Shown here piece by piece: positions 27,006-35,730 of a stretch of DNA of 64,000 nt (position 1 is its first letter; each line of letters opens with the position of its first letter). The position numbers were made by a program, and so were the translations under genes. The notes under the pieces were generated by a model. It did not search any database and had not been told where the DNA came from. It was given only the letters and a program-made list of their open reading frames with translations. Origin of the DNA: Nocardia coubleae NBRC 108252 (GTDB taxonomy: Bacteria > Actinomycetota > Actinomycetes > Mycobacteriales > Mycobacteriaceae); NCBI RefSeq assembly GCF_001612805.1, contig NZ_BDBD01000011.1:744001-808000 (forward strand), read 5' to 3'.

Positions 27006-27128
27006 TCAGCGCGGCGGATTGCCCGTCCATTCGGGCTCGTCCGGCGGCTTGGGTCCGCCCCGCGTCTTGCGCCACAGCACGACGGCCGCCACCACGACGA
27101 CCACGGCGAGAATCACGAGAATCTCCAT
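27006..27128 (-). CDS. 40-residue single-pass membrane peptide
   Basis: A short frame begins ATG 27128: MEILVILAVVVVVAAVVLW, then a basic stop-transfer (RKTRGG) and a Pro-rich tail ending in WTGNPPR. This is a clean N-out or N-in single transmembrane helix with a basic flank, a pattern typical of genuine small membrane proteins. It is convergent with the methyltransferase gene (11-base gap). The ribosome site is weak (GGCGG). The 270 bases between it and the TetR gene (27129-27398) show no other gene-like frame. Confidence 0.5.
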   Translation of the reverse strand: MEILVILAVVVVVAAVVLWRKTRGGPKPPDEPEWTGNPPR

Positions 27129-27398
27129 ATCCGCCGCCTACCCGGTGAATCCGTCCTCAACCAGCAACCGCGAACCACGTTTGAGCCGTCACCCAGCGGG
27201 AACCACCCTGATGTGGTGCTCGACCGGCCCGTTGTACGAGGCGCCGAACGGTCCGGGGGAGCAATGTTTTTCGGTCACGGTGTCGACACCGGTGCACCCG
27301 CGGGGTCGGGCCGACGCTCCACCGCGATGCCAACGACGTCATCGCACGGAGTCCTCGTCGGCCGCCCCCGCGGGACACGCCAGAAAACAGCAGCGGCC

Positions 27399-28025
27399 TC
27401 AGCGCTCGAGGAATTCTCCGGCCGCGGTCTGAGCGCTGATGGCCGTGCCCATCCACCGCCGCAGGTAACGGCGTAGTTCGTCGTCGGTGCGCGGCGGGTC
27501 ACCGGGCGACAAGAAGAACGATTGCATCGTCCGCAGGACGTACTCGACCAGTTCCCGCAGCGCCTGCTCGTCGTAGCCGTGCGCGGCCCAGTCCACGTCG
27601 AACCGCCGGATCATGGTCATGCCGAAGGCCTGCGCCTCCTCGGAGGTGAGGCTGTCCGGGCGGACGTTGGAGTAGGAACTCGACAGCAGGATGCCGAGGT
27701 GCGGTGTGCGGCGCACCTCGGCCAGCGTGTAGACCACCGCCTCGACCATCGCCTCCACCGGATCACCGAGCCCGCGCACCTGCGCCGCGAGCCGGTCGAG
27801 GAAACCCTCCACCGAGGCCATCGCGGCGGCGGTCATCAGCGCGTCGGCGCTCGGGAAGTACCGGTAGACCGTCTGCCGGATGACACCGAGCGATTCCGCC
27901 ACATCGGCGATGCTGATCTCCGCCCCGGTGCGCCCGATCAATTCGACTGCCGCCGCGACGATCCGGCGCGTCGCCTCCGCATCGTCCCCCGGCGGACTAC
28001 CGCCCCATCCCCGTCTGCGCGCCAC
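27399..28025 (-). CDS. TetR-family regulator
   Basis: The 208-residue protein has an N-terminal HTH (RIVAAAVELIGRTGAEISIADVAE then GVIRQTVYRYFPSADAL) and a helical ligand domain. GTG 28025 is taken as the start; an in-frame ATG at 28079 would place the start inside the inverted repeat 28072-28107 and has no ribosome site. It is divergent from the metal-dependent hydrolase and membrane-protein pair and probably represses it. Confidence 0.85.
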   Translation of the reverse strand: MARRRGWGGSPPGDDAEATRRIVAAAVELIGRTGAEISIADVAESLGVIRQTVYRYFPSADALMTAAAMASVEGFLDRLAAQVRGLGDPVEAMVEAVVYTLAEVRRTPHLGILLSSSYSNVRPDSLTSEEAQAFGMTMIRRFDVDWAAHGYDEQALRELVEYVLRTMQSFFLSPGDPPRTDDELRRYLRRWMGTAISAQTAAGEFLER

Positions 28026-28071
28026 CCGGTGGACGCTAGCACAAGCCCAGGTCACGGCCGATTCCGTCAAA

Positions 28072-28107
28072 GTAATCATACATACGAACGTTCAGTCGTA
28101 TGATTAC
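28072..28107. promoter_or_regulatory. TetR operator between the TetR and PF10118 genes
   Basis: GTAATCATAC (28072-28081) is repeated inverted as GTATGATTAC (28098-28107). Between the arms, ACGA (28084-28087) faces TCGT (28096-28099) and AACGTT is itself a palindrome. The site is 46 bases from the TetR start and 57 bases from the hydrolase start. Confidence 0.6.
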
Positions 28108-28164
28108 CTCACCCAACCGAGTGGCGGCCGGACCGGCGCACGCCCGAACAACGAGGTACTCACC

Positions 28165-29091
28165 GTGACCGAACTTCACGTCCGCAAGATGGATTTCGCG
28201 TTCGCCGACTACGACGTGCCGTTTCTGTGGAACCCGCAGAATCCGGCGTTCTCCTCGATGGCCAACGCCGTCTCGTTCCTGGCGATCGGCTTCGAGAAGA
28301 TGATCGTGCAGCTCATCAACCAGGCGAAACCGCAGATCACCGAACCCGAGGTGGCCGAGGAGGCCGACGCGTTCATGCGCCAGGAGGGTCAGCACTCCAC
28401 CGCTCACCGCCAGCATGTGAAGGGTCTGATCCGTCGCTACCCGGGCCTGCAACAGACCCTCGACGCGGTGATCCGCGAGTTCGACGAACTCACCGCGTCC
28501 ACCCCGGTCAAGTACCGCCTGGCCTACACCGCCGACCTCGAGGCCACCTTCACCCCGGTGTTCAAGCTGATGCTCGACAACGACTCCACGTTGTTCGCCC
28601 CCGGCGACGACCGGGTGGCCTCGCTGTTCATCTGGCATTTCGTCGAGGAGGTCGAACACCGCAGTTCGGCGCTGATCATCTTCAACTCGGTGGTGAACAG
28701 CGAGCTGTACCGGATGCGGGTGGCGCCCTCGGTGTTCCGGCACGTGCTGCGGGTGATCCGGGTGGCCTGCGCGGGCTTCAACGAGCATGTGCCACTGGAA
28801 GACCGGCAGGTCGACGCCCTGTCGATGTTCGCGAGCTACCGCAATCAGCAGACCCTGCGCCGGCTGCTGCCAGGCCTGCGCCCCGCCGACAACGGCACGA
28901 TGCCGCGCGCCTTCGACGATCTCGGCCTGAAGGAACAACTCGTCGCCCTTGGCGGGATCATCCGCAGCCAGACGCCGGGGCACAACCCCGCGCACGAGAA
29001 GCTGCCCGACCTGGCCGGTGAGTGGTTCCGCCGCTACGACGAGGGCTACGACGTCACCCGCTGGTACACCGCCGATTCCGTGAGCTCCTAG
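28165..29091 (+). CDS. Metal-dependent hydrolase family protein (PF10118-like)
   Basis: The 308-residue cytoplasmic, mostly helical protein carries two metal-ligand clusters of the ferritin-like kind: FMRQEGQHSTAHRQHV near residues 70-83 and HFVEEVEHRSSAL near 159-171. These match the family annotated as predicted metal-dependent hydrolases (PF10118), common in mycobacteria and Nocardia and often placed with lipid-metabolism genes. The real reaction is not known; the EExxH-like pattern would also suit a diiron oxidase. GTG 28165 is supported by GAGG upstream. It is co-transcribed with the membrane protein 12 bases downstream. Confidence 0.75.
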   Translation: MTELHVRKMDFAFADYDVPFLWNPQNPAFSSMANAVSFLAIGFEKMIVQLINQAKPQITEPEVAEEADAFMRQEGQHSTAHRQHVKGLIRRYPGLQQTLDAVIREFDELTASTPVKYRLAYTADLEATFTPVFKLMLDNDSTLFAPGDDRVASLFIWHFVEEVEHRSSALIIFNSVVNSELYRMRVAPSVFRHVLRVIRVACAGFNEHVPLEDRQVDALSMFASYRNQQTLRRLLPGLRPADNGTMPRAFDDLGLKEQLVALGGIIRSQTPGHNPAHEKLPDLAGEWFRRYDEGYDVTRWYTADSVSS

Positions 29092-29103
29092 AAGGGCCGA
29101 CCC

Positions 29104-30258
29104 ATGGCCGAACACTGTTCCCCCACCTTCGCCGACCTCGCGGTCCAACTCGGCTTCTCCTGCGAGGAGGCCGGTGGACTCGTCGAGTTCCGCAGCCCGT
29201 TCGGGCTGGAGAACTGGACCCTGCCCGTTCTCGAGCTGACCATCGTGCTCGGTGCGGTGCTGGCGCTCTGGTTCGCGATCGTCCGCCTGCGCCGCCTCGG
29301 CGACCCGACCAACCTCGTCCTGTGGTTCGGCGCGACCGCGTACCTGTTCATCATCGAGCCGCCGCTGTACTTCCCCGCCGCGTTCGGTATCGAGGACCAC
29401 GTCGACACGATGTTCGCGCACAACGTGTTCACCGTCGACTTCCTGTGGGGCCGCCTGCCGATCTACATCATCGCGATCTATCCGCTGATGGCGACGATGG
29501 CCTTCGGCCTGGTGCGCATGCTCGGTATCTTCCGCCGGTTCGGGGTGCTGATCGGCGCCACCTGCGTCGGCTTCGTGCACCACGCCTTCTACGAGATCTT
29601 CGACCACCTCGGGCCGCAACTGCGCTGGTGGGAGTGGTCGGTGGACAATCCGATCAACCAGCCGATGTTCGATTCGGTGCCGATGGGCAGCGTGGTGGTG
29701 TTCGCCGCGCTGTGGCCGATGTCGCTGGCGTTCTGTGTGCAGTACTTCGTCGGACGGCAGGTCGACGCGGGCAAGCGGTTCACGGGCATCGAATTGACCT
29801 GGCGCACTGTGGTCATCGGCCTGCTCGCCTCGGTGGGCACCTTCCTGCTGCCGCTTCCGGCGACCGTGCTCGGCATGAGCAGCACCACGGTACGCGGGGT
29901 GGTGTACGCGCTGGAACTCGCGGTGCTGATGGTGGTCGCCTCGATCGTCATGTTCCGCCAGTGGTCGGACCTGCGCCGGGGCACCACCCCCGACCCCGGC
30001 TACACCGACCCCTTCGTCCAGCGTTTCGCGACCGTCTACCTGTTGGTCTTCGCCGGTCTCTGGCTCGCCGCCCTGCCCGACTTCTTCGCGGCGAGCGACG
30101 GCGAGACCGGCAACGGCGACCCCATCGGCAACCTCTGGTACACCGCCGCCTGCTTCGTCGTCGCCGTATTGTCGATCGCGGCGACCTACACGCTGCCTGC
30201 CGGCCGATCGGCCGACCCCGACACCTCGGCTCCGACGGCCTCGGAGGTGCGCGGCTGA
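29104..30258 (+). CDS. Polytopic membrane protein of unknown function
   Basis: The 384-residue product has about eight transmembrane helices. Conserved-looking charged or aromatic residues lie inside membrane regions (FIIEPPLYFPAAFGIEDHVDTMFAH and FVHHAFYEIFDHLGP, split by helices). His, Glu and Asp in such positions are reminiscent of membrane enzymes that bind metals. I cannot name the family with confidence. It follows the PF10118 gene closely, so the pair may act on one lipid substrate. It converges on the DUF2236 gene. Confidence 0.7.
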   Translation: MAEHCSPTFADLAVQLGFSCEEAGGLVEFRSPFGLENWTLPVLELTIVLGAVLALWFAIVRLRRLGDPTNLVLWFGATAYLFIIEPPLYFPAAFGIEDHVDTMFAHNVFTVDFLWGRLPIYIIAIYPLMATMAFGLVRMLGIFRRFGVLIGATCVGFVHHAFYEIFDHLGPQLRWWEWSVDNPINQPMFDSVPMGSVVVFAALWPMSLAFCVQYFVGRQVDAGKRFTGIELTWRTVVIGLLASVGTFLLPLPATVLGMSSTTVRGVVYALELAVLMVVASIVMFRQWSDLRRGTTPDPGYTDPFVQRFATVYLLVFAGLWLAALPDFFAASDGETGNGDPIGNLWYTAACFVVAVLSIAATYTLPAGRSADPDTSAPTASEVRG

Positions 30259-30283
30259 CCGATGCGACGACGTGTGGCCCGCC

Positions 30284-31288
30284 TCAGATGAGCGGTTTCT
30301 GCTTGCGGATGCGGCGCCGCACGTCACGCATCATCGAGTGGGTACCGGCGAATCGGATGAATTTCGGGATGAACCGGTTGACGAAACCGACGAACAGGAA
30401 GAGGTTCTCGAACCGGCGCTGGTCGGAATCGCTCCATTCGATCCCCATCTGCTCGCGGAAGTGCGGTGGCAGGAATCCGGAGGTCAGAAACTCCAGGAGG
30501 CCGCCGAACAGCAGCCGCAGCGACCAGTGGATCATCCGCAGGTGCACGAGATCGTCGATATAGGCACGGAATTCGTCGTCGCAGACCACCTGCTCGCACG
30601 CCCGGAGCCAGTACTCGTCGAAGTCGGCGCGGGTCTTGGGCCACATGTCGGGGTGGACCTGCAGGGTCGTGCCGAAGGTGTCGGCGCCCTGATAGAACGC
30701 TTCCAGCTCTTCCTCGGTCATCTTGCCGCACAGCAACTGGTGGGTGTCCTCGAAGCCGATGTAGATGGCGGCGGCGACGTACAGCTGCAGATTGCGGTCG
30801 AAGGCGTTGTACTTCACCTTGGATTCGGGACGGGACCTCACCTGTCGATGCGCGACGTTCACCGCCTCGCGCATCGCCTTCTTGTCCTCGTCGGTGCCGA
30901 GGATGGCCACCGCGAGGTAGGCGGAGGTGGTGCGCAGCCGCTTCCACGGGTGCACCATGAGGGCTCCCGATTCGACCTGGCTTTCCATGACGCCCGCGGC
31001 CACGCCCTGATGGGCGAACTGCATCGCCACGTTCGCGGCCGCACCGGCGAACATCCAGAAGTCCAGGGCGTCGGCCAGCCGCGCGGGCCGCTTGCGCGGT
31101 GATCGGTAGGTGTCGGGGATGTGGATGCGTACCCGGTCGAGGGTCAGCTCGCGGGGAACCGGCGCGAGTCCCGATCCCGCGGCCGGTCCGGCCGTGGGCC
31201 GCCAGTGCCCGCCCGGACCCTCCTCGACATATCCCTCGCTGTTCGGGTCCGAGTAGTCGGGATCGCCGGGCTTCGTTGCCGTGGTCAT
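30284..31288 (-). CDS. DUF2236 oxygenase (MpaB / rubber-oxygenase family), copy 1
   Basis: The 334-residue protein has the DUF2236 core: YLAVAILGTDEDKKAMREAV, the conserved histidine stretch NVAHRQVR, YNAFDRNLQLYVAAA and FGTTLQVHPDMW. Characterised relatives are the heme-b latex-clearing protein Lcp, which cleaves polyisoprene to aldehydes, and fungal MpaB, which cleaves a terpenoid side chain. No signal peptide is visible, so it acts in the cytoplasm. ATG 31288 is chosen because GGAAAGG stands 6 bases before it. Site A1 of the 19-base repeated motif lies 80 bases upstream. It resembles the protein at 35731. Confidence 0.85.
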   Translation of the reverse strand: MTTATKPGDPDYSDPNSEGYVEEGPGGHWRPTAGPAAGSGLAPVPRELTLDRVRIHIPDTYRSPRKRPARLADALDFWMFAGAAANVAMQFAHQGVAAGVMESQVESGALMVHPWKRLRTTSAYLAVAILGTDEDKKAMREAVNVAHRQVRSRPESKVKYNAFDRNLQLYVAAAIYIGFEDTHQLLCGKMTEEELEAFYQGADTFGTTLQVHPDMWPKTRADFDEYWLRACEQVVCDDEFRAYIDDLVHLRMIHWSLRLLFGGLLEFLTSGFLPPHFREQMGIEWSDSDQRRFENLFLFVGFVNRFIPKFIRFAGTHSMMRDVRRRIRKQKPLI

Positions 31289-31367
31289 CGTCATCCTTTC
31301 CCAGAGGCGTCTCGCCCCGGAATCTCGCGAGCGCGGGTCACCGCCGAGCACGCCTCGACGTCAAGTC

Positions 31368-31386
31368 TATGTTACTGCTAATTCTC
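31368..31386 (+). promoter_or_regulatory. 19-base repeated operator, site A1
   Basis: The sequence is TATGTTACTGCTAATTCTC. It is one of seven matches to TAWGTTAMYNNNNATTCTC in the window, all intergenic. It lies 80 bases upstream of the DUF2236 gene on the minus strand. Confidence 0.7.
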
Positions 31387-31464
31387 ACGCTCTCGAGTCA
31401 GTTCGAGTCGAAATCGAACGGACTCTCATTGATTCACGATGGCCACACTCGCAATTTCCACGAA

Positions 31465-31483
31465 TAAGTTACCCATGATTCTC
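31465..31483 (+). promoter_or_regulatory. 19-base repeated operator, site A2
   Basis: The sequence is TAAGTTACCCATGATTCTC. It ends 75 bases before the GTG of the acyl-CoA ligase gene, close to the 71-base distance of site C2 from its gene. Confidence 0.7.
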
Positions 31484-31558
31484 TCGACTGCTAGGCTGGC
31501 TTCCATTCCGCCTAGCCGGCGGCAACTCCTTGCCGACGACCGACCCTCGGAGGTATCC

Positions 31559-33205
31559 GTGCCGTCCGTCTCCTTCGCACCGACCGAGGTCGTCCGCGCC
31601 GTTGCCGACTCCCTGGCCGCCGCCGCTGTGCTGCACCGACGCGGCGCGATCGAACTCCGGCACCCGATCGAGCTCTTGCGGACGGCCCGTGACGCCGCCG
31701 CTCTCGGCCCGGCCGTGACCACGCTCGCACACGCCACCCGCGTCGCGAGTTCGGCCACCGCACTGATCGACGACCGCGGACCGATCACCTTCGAACAGCT
31801 CGATCACGCCTCCAACCGCCTCGCCAACGGCCTGGCCGCGCAAGGGATCACGGCCGAGACGGTGGTCGGCGCGTTGTGCCGCGACCACCGTGGTTTCATC
31901 CTGTCGCTGCTGGCAGCGGGCAAGCTGGGCGCACGCATCGTCCTGCTCAACACCGGCATGGCAGGCCCGCAGTTGCGCACGGTCGTGGAGCGCGAGCGGA
32001 TCACGATGTTGCTCGTCGACGCCGAGTTCGCCGACCTGTTCGACGATCTCGCGCGCGAGGTCCCGATCATTCTCACGCGCGCAGGCGACACCGACCGGCC
32101 GGGGCGGTCGACGATCCACGCCGTCGCGGCGTGGCACTCCGGCGTTCCACTACCCGCGCCCGCCTCGCCCGGCGGCATCGTCGTGCTCACCAGCGGCACG
32201 ACCGGAACACCGAAAGGTGCTCCGCGCGGCAAGGTTTCGCCGTTGCAGTCGGCGCAGTTCCTGGATCGCATCCCGCTACCCAAGACGAGCACCATCGTCC
32301 TCGCCGCGCCTTTGTTCCACGGCACCGGCCTGTCGCAGCTGATCCTGGGCTGGGCGCTCGGCAACGCGGTTGTCCTGCTGCCGGACCGGTTCGATCCCCG
32401 CAACACCCTGGCCGCCGTCGCCCGCCACCGCGCGAGCGCGCTCGTCCTTGTTCCGACCATGCTGCAGCGCATCGTCGATCTGGGCGAGCAGGTGCTGGCC
32501 CAATACGACACCTCCGCGTTGACGGTGATCTTCTCGGCAGGCTCAGCACTCGCACCGGACCTCAGCCGGCGCACCGCGCGGCATTTCGGCGAGGTGCTCT
32601 ACAACCTCTACGCCTCCACCGAGGTCGCCGTGGCCGCCGTCGCGACACCGCAGGATCTGCGCGAGGCGCCGGGCACGGTCGGGCGCCCGCCCGTGGGCTG
32701 CCGGGTCGCGATCTACGACGAGCAGCGTCGCCGGATCACCACGCCGGGCGTGGTCGGGACCGTCTTCGTCACCAGCGGCCTCAGCTTCAGCGGCTACACC
32801 GACGGCACCGGCAAGGAGATGATCGACGGGATGTGCTCGAGCGGCGATCTCGGCCATTTCGACGCCGAGGGCAGGTTGTTCATCGACGGGCGTGACGACG
32901 ACATGATCGTCTCCGGTGGGGAGAACGTCTACCCGCTCGAGGTCGAGAACCTGCTCGTCGACCGGCCCGACATCCTCGAAGCGGCCGTCGTCGGCGTCGC
33001 CGACCGCGATTTCGGGCAGAGCTTGCGCGCCTATGTGGTGCGCGCCCCGGGCACATCGTGCAGCGAGCGCGAAGTGAAGGAGTACGTGCGCACCACCCTC
33101 GCGCGACACAAAGTTCCCCGCGAGGTGCGGTTCGTCGACGCCCTGCCGCGCAACGCCACGGGCAAAGTCCTGCGCCACCGACTGGAAGCCGTGGACACAC
33201 CATGA
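31559..33205 (+). CDS. Acyl-CoA synthetase (FadD-like)
   Basis: The 548-residue ANL enzyme has its phosphate loop LTSGTTGTPKGAPRG at ~245-260, followed by YASTE, GRPPVG, the SGDLGHFD hinge region and the adenylation lysine in NATGKVLRH near the C-terminus. It should make acyl-CoA from a medium or long carboxylic acid, the entry step to beta-oxidation. GTG 31559 is fixed by CGGAGG five bases upstream. It heads a run of coupled genes: the PucR regulator (ATGA overlap), the DJ-1 remnant and a DUF2236 protein. It resembles the ligase half of the fusion at 954-3041. Site A2 lies in its promoter region. Confidence 0.9.
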   Translation: MPSVSFAPTEVVRAVADSLAAAAVLHRRGAIELRHPIELLRTARDAAALGPAVTTLAHATRVASSATALIDDRGPITFEQLDHASNRLANGLAAQGITAETVVGALCRDHRGFILSLLAAGKLGARIVLLNTGMAGPQLRTVVERERITMLLVDAEFADLFDDLAREVPIILTRAGDTDRPGRSTIHAVAAWHSGVPLPAPASPGGIVVLTSGTTGTPKGAPRGKVSPLQSAQFLDRIPLPKTSTIVLAAPLFHGTGLSQLILGWALGNAVVLLPDRFDPRNTLAAVARHRASALVLVPTMLQRIVDLGEQVLAQYDTSALTVIFSAGSALAPDLSRRTARHFGEVLYNLYASTEVAVAAVATPQDLREAPGTVGRPPVGCRVAIYDEQRRRITTPGVVGTVFVTSGLSFSGYTDGTGKEMIDGMCSSGDLGHFDAEGRLFIDGRDDDMIVSGGENVYPLEVENLLVDRPDILEAAVVGVADRDFGQSLRAYVVRAPGTSCSEREVKEYVRTTLARHKVPREVRFVDALPRNATGKVLRHRLEAVDTP

Positions 33206-34506
33206 CAGTCCGAGAACCACAGACAGCACCATCGCTCAGGCCGGTTGCAGCACTCGGCCGTACCCGCGTCGCCGCGGGTGGTGGCACCGAGGCGATCGAG
33301 GAGAATCCGACGATGCCGCTGGACCTGGCCGACCAACCACTGCGCTGTGCGCAACCCGATGTCGGCGTCATGACCGGTCGGGTCGTCAGCTACTTCGTCC
33401 GCGACCTCGCCAGGCGCCGTGCGCTGCTCGGTGATGCGATCTCGGACGAGCTCACCACGTCCACCGGCATGTGTGCGCGGATCGGCCGGGGCATCGTCGA
33501 CGACGAGGATGTCGCGGGCGAACTCGACTGGCTCACGACCGCCGCGGCCGTCTGGGCCAGGGAAGGGTTGTCGATCGAGGACATCCTCCGCGCCTTCCAC
33601 GAGGCGCTGTGGGCGAGCGTGGACACGGTGTTCTCCCCCCGCAACGGTTATGGCGACGACACGCTCGCCGCGGGACTGCGCGCATCAGTGCGACTGTCGA
33701 ATGTCCTGTCCACCACGATGATCAGCGCGTACCTGTGCGAATACCGCGTGGTCGCGGGCGAACACCACACCGCGATGCGGACCGTGACCTCGGCGCTGCT
33801 CGCCGGCCGCGCGACGACCACGATGGCCCGGGAGTCGGGCGTGCACATCGCGGACGCGTATCGGGTGCTCGCCGTGTCGATTCCCCGCAGGCCACCGAAG
33901 CAGTGGCAGACCGGCGATACGGCACGGCGCCGACTCCACCGTGTCCACAAGGCACTGGAACGGCACATCGATACCGCCCTCGCGATGCTGTCACCCGACG
34001 GCGGCACCATCCTGATCCCCGGTGACGACACCGATGATGTCCGATTCGACAGCCTCGTCGACACACTCTCGACCGCTGCCCGCGCCGAGATCACCGCGGC
34101 CGTGGTCGTCAGCGGCACCGCCGACATTCCCGACGCGGCCCAGCTCGCACACGAACTTCTCGACATCGCGGGTCGACTCGGCTACCCACCCGCGCTCTAC
34201 CGATTCGAAGACCTGGCGCTCGAATACCAGCTCACCCGGCCCGGACCGGGCCTTGCCGGACTCGGCGAATTGCTCGCGCCGCTGGACGATCATCCCGCGT
34301 TGTCCAAGACCGTGCGGGTGCTGGTCGCCAACAATATGAATCGCCAGCGCACCGCGCGGCAACTGCACGTGCACACCAACACCATCATCTACCGGCTCGG
34401 CCGGATCGCGGCCTTGACCGGCATCGATGCGACCGGCGCCACCGGACTCTGGCAGCTGAAGTCGGCCATGGTGGCCCGCGCCTTCCGCACCGAAAAGCGG
34501 TGGTGA
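33202..34506 (+). CDS. PucR/CdaR-family regulator
   Basis: The 434-residue protein has an uncharacterised helical N-terminal sensory region (VVSYFVRDLARRRALLG, ELDWLTTAAAVWAREG). A GGDEF-like CdaR middle domain and the PucR C-terminal HTH (LVANNMNRQRTARQLHVHTNTIIYRLGRIAALTG, in pieces) follow. Such regulators usually activate adjacent catabolic genes. It overlaps the ligase stop by four bases and is thus made together with it. It is an alternative candidate for control of this locus, but it offers no obvious match to the asymmetric motif. Confidence 0.85.
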   Translation: MTVREPQTAPSLRPVAALGRTRVAAGGGTEAIEENPTMPLDLADQPLRCAQPDVGVMTGRVVSYFVRDLARRRALLGDAISDELTTSTGMCARIGRGIVDDEDVAGELDWLTTAAAVWAREGLSIEDILRAFHEALWASVDTVFSPRNGYGDDTLAAGLRASVRLSNVLSTTMISAYLCEYRVVAGEHHTAMRTVTSALLAGRATTTMARESGVHIADAYRVLAVSIPRRPPKQWQTGDTARRRLHRVHKALERHIDTALAMLSPDGGTILIPGDDTDDVRFDSLVDTLSTAARAEITAAVVVSGTADIPDAAQLAHELLDIAGRLGYPPALYRFEDLALEYQLTRPGPGLAGLGELLAPLDDHPALSKTVRVLVANNMNRQRTARQLHVHTNTIIYRLGRIAALTGIDATGATGLWQLKSAMVARAFRTEKRW

Positions 34507-34511
34507 ACCGC

Positions 34512-34970
34512 ATGCAAATCGCCGTGCTGTGCTACCCGGGCATGACCGCACTGGACGCGATAGGCCCGTACGAGGTCCTCCGGTTCATGCCGGCAACAAG
34601 CATCCGATTCGTCTGGCATGAGGCCGGTCCGATCGTCACCGACAGCGGCAGCCTCCCGCTGGTCGGCAGCATATGCGGCACCGAGCGCGCCCGGATCATT
34701 CAGCTGGACATCGAGTACGACCCCGCACCGCCCTTCGACATGCCACGGCCGACCGAAACATCGGCGTCGATCCGTCGCGCGGCCCTCGCCGATCGAATTC
34801 GGCTCGGCCTGAGCTCCGGAATGGCACCCAGAATCGCCGAGTCGGTGCCGTTGCTGTTGTGGTGCACGGCGATACGGAGGGTACGGCGCGGCACCACCGC
34901 GAAGCCCGAGCCCGCGGTGCACGACCTCCCACGCAGCACATCCGAGCTACCGGCCGACGGTGGTCGATGA
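34512..34970 (+). pseudogene. DJ-1/PfpI (GATase1-like) gene with an internal deletion
   Basis: The first ~55 residues (MQIAVLCYPGMTALDAIGPYEVL, VWHEAGPIVTDSGSLPLV) are the normal N-terminus of a DJ-1/PfpI protein. Within a few residues the frame jumps to what is normally the C-terminal helix region (RARIIQLDIEYDPAPPFD, IRRAALAD). The ~100 central residues, including the nucleophile cysteine elbow and its histidine, are absent. The frame is kept, so a ~152-residue protein could be made, but it cannot have the family's active site. The join is near 34665-34690. The last ~30 residues look like unrelated basic read-through. Starts at 34500 or 34503 (GTG) are also possible. It overlaps the next gene by 4 bases. 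Confidence 0.65.
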
Positions 34971-35707
34971 TGTCGCGGCAGCTCGCCTCGACAGATTCGC
35001 TGCTGCTTCGCTATCTGGGTGATCGACGATTCGCATTGGCCCTGCCCCGGGCGGTCACCCTGCAGGTTCTGCATCCGGCGATCGCGGCCGGCCTCGTCGA
35101 TCATGTGTCCTACCGGCTGTGGTGGCACAAGCAACGTTCCGTCTCACAGATGATCCGGCTGGCCTACACCGGCGCGGATGCCCGCTTCGTGATCCGCGCC
35201 GCGCACGAACACGTCAAAGGTCGTGACAACCTCGGGCACCGCTACCACGCGTTGCATCCCGAGGTCTTCCACTTCCAGCACGCCACCTACGTGGAGACTC
35301 TGTTCACCGCCGTCGACACGTTCATCCGCCCGATGTCGGCCGACGAGCACGAACGGCTCTACGCCGAATGCTGCGAGTGGTATCGGCGATACGAGCTGTC
35401 GACCCGCCCCATGCCGAGCACCTGGGCCGACTTCCGCACGTACTTCGATCAGGCCTGTTCGACGATGTTGCAGGTCACCGCAGCCACCGACACCCTTGCG
35501 CCGCAGGCACTCCGGCCCGACGCCTGGCTGCCGCGGTTCACACCGAGCGCCGCGATTCCCGCGCTGCTGCACGATCGGGCCGCGCGACTGCTCGGTCTCA
35601 CGGTGACCCGCAAGGATCGCCTCGCCCTCAGCGCCTACGCCGCGACGCTGCGCGGCGCGGGCCATCTGGCGCCTCGCACGGTTCGCTGTCTGCAGGTCGC
35701 TCGATAG
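34967..35707 (+). CDS. DUF2236 oxygenase-like protein, copy 2 (short form)
   Basis: The 246-residue protein has DUF2236 landmarks: LALPRAVTLQVLHPAIAAGL at the start, AAHEHVKG (the family's H-x-x-V), HFQHATYVETLFTAVDTFI, and an MSADEHERLYAECCEWYRRY helix. It is shorter than, and clearly diverged from, the copies at 30284 and 35731; it belongs to the Mycobacterium/Nocardia group often annotated as DUF2236 or oxygenase MpaB. No signal peptide is present. ATG 34967 overlaps the DJ-1 remnant stop (ATGA). It converges on the third DUF2236 gene with a 23-base gap. Confidence 0.75.
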   Translation: MMSRQLASTDSLLLRYLGDRRFALALPRAVTLQVLHPAIAAGLVDHVSYRLWWHKQRSVSQMIRLAYTGADARFVIRAAHEHVKGRDNLGHRYHALHPEVFHFQHATYVETLFTAVDTFIRPMSADEHERLYAECCEWYRRYELSTRPMPSTWADFRTYFDQACSTMLQVTAATDTLAPQALRPDAWLPRFTPSAAIPALLHDRAARLLGLTVTRKDRLALSAYAATLRGAGHLAPRTVRCLQVAR

Positions 35708-35730
35708 CAGTACGGATTCGTGGCAGCCGC

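Noticed and set aside
28036..30327. A 763-codon minus-strand frame opposite the PF10118 and membrane-protein genes
   Set aside because: It is rich in His, Arg, Gln and Asp without any domain pattern. It is the mirror of two convincing plus-strand genes.
31368..31483. Reading the repeated motif as simple -10 promoter elements (TAAGTT and, on the other strand, TAACTT both fit TANNNT)
   Set aside because: The full 19-base match, including the distant ATTCTC block, and the tandem 21-base spacing at 53.3 kb are not explained by a -10 box alone. Overlap with promoters remains possible.
33202..34506. PucR protein as the reader of the 19-base motif
   Set aside because: It is linked to only one of the three motif regions and belongs to a family without known asymmetric two-block sites. 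The tandem TetR fits better, though this is not excluded.
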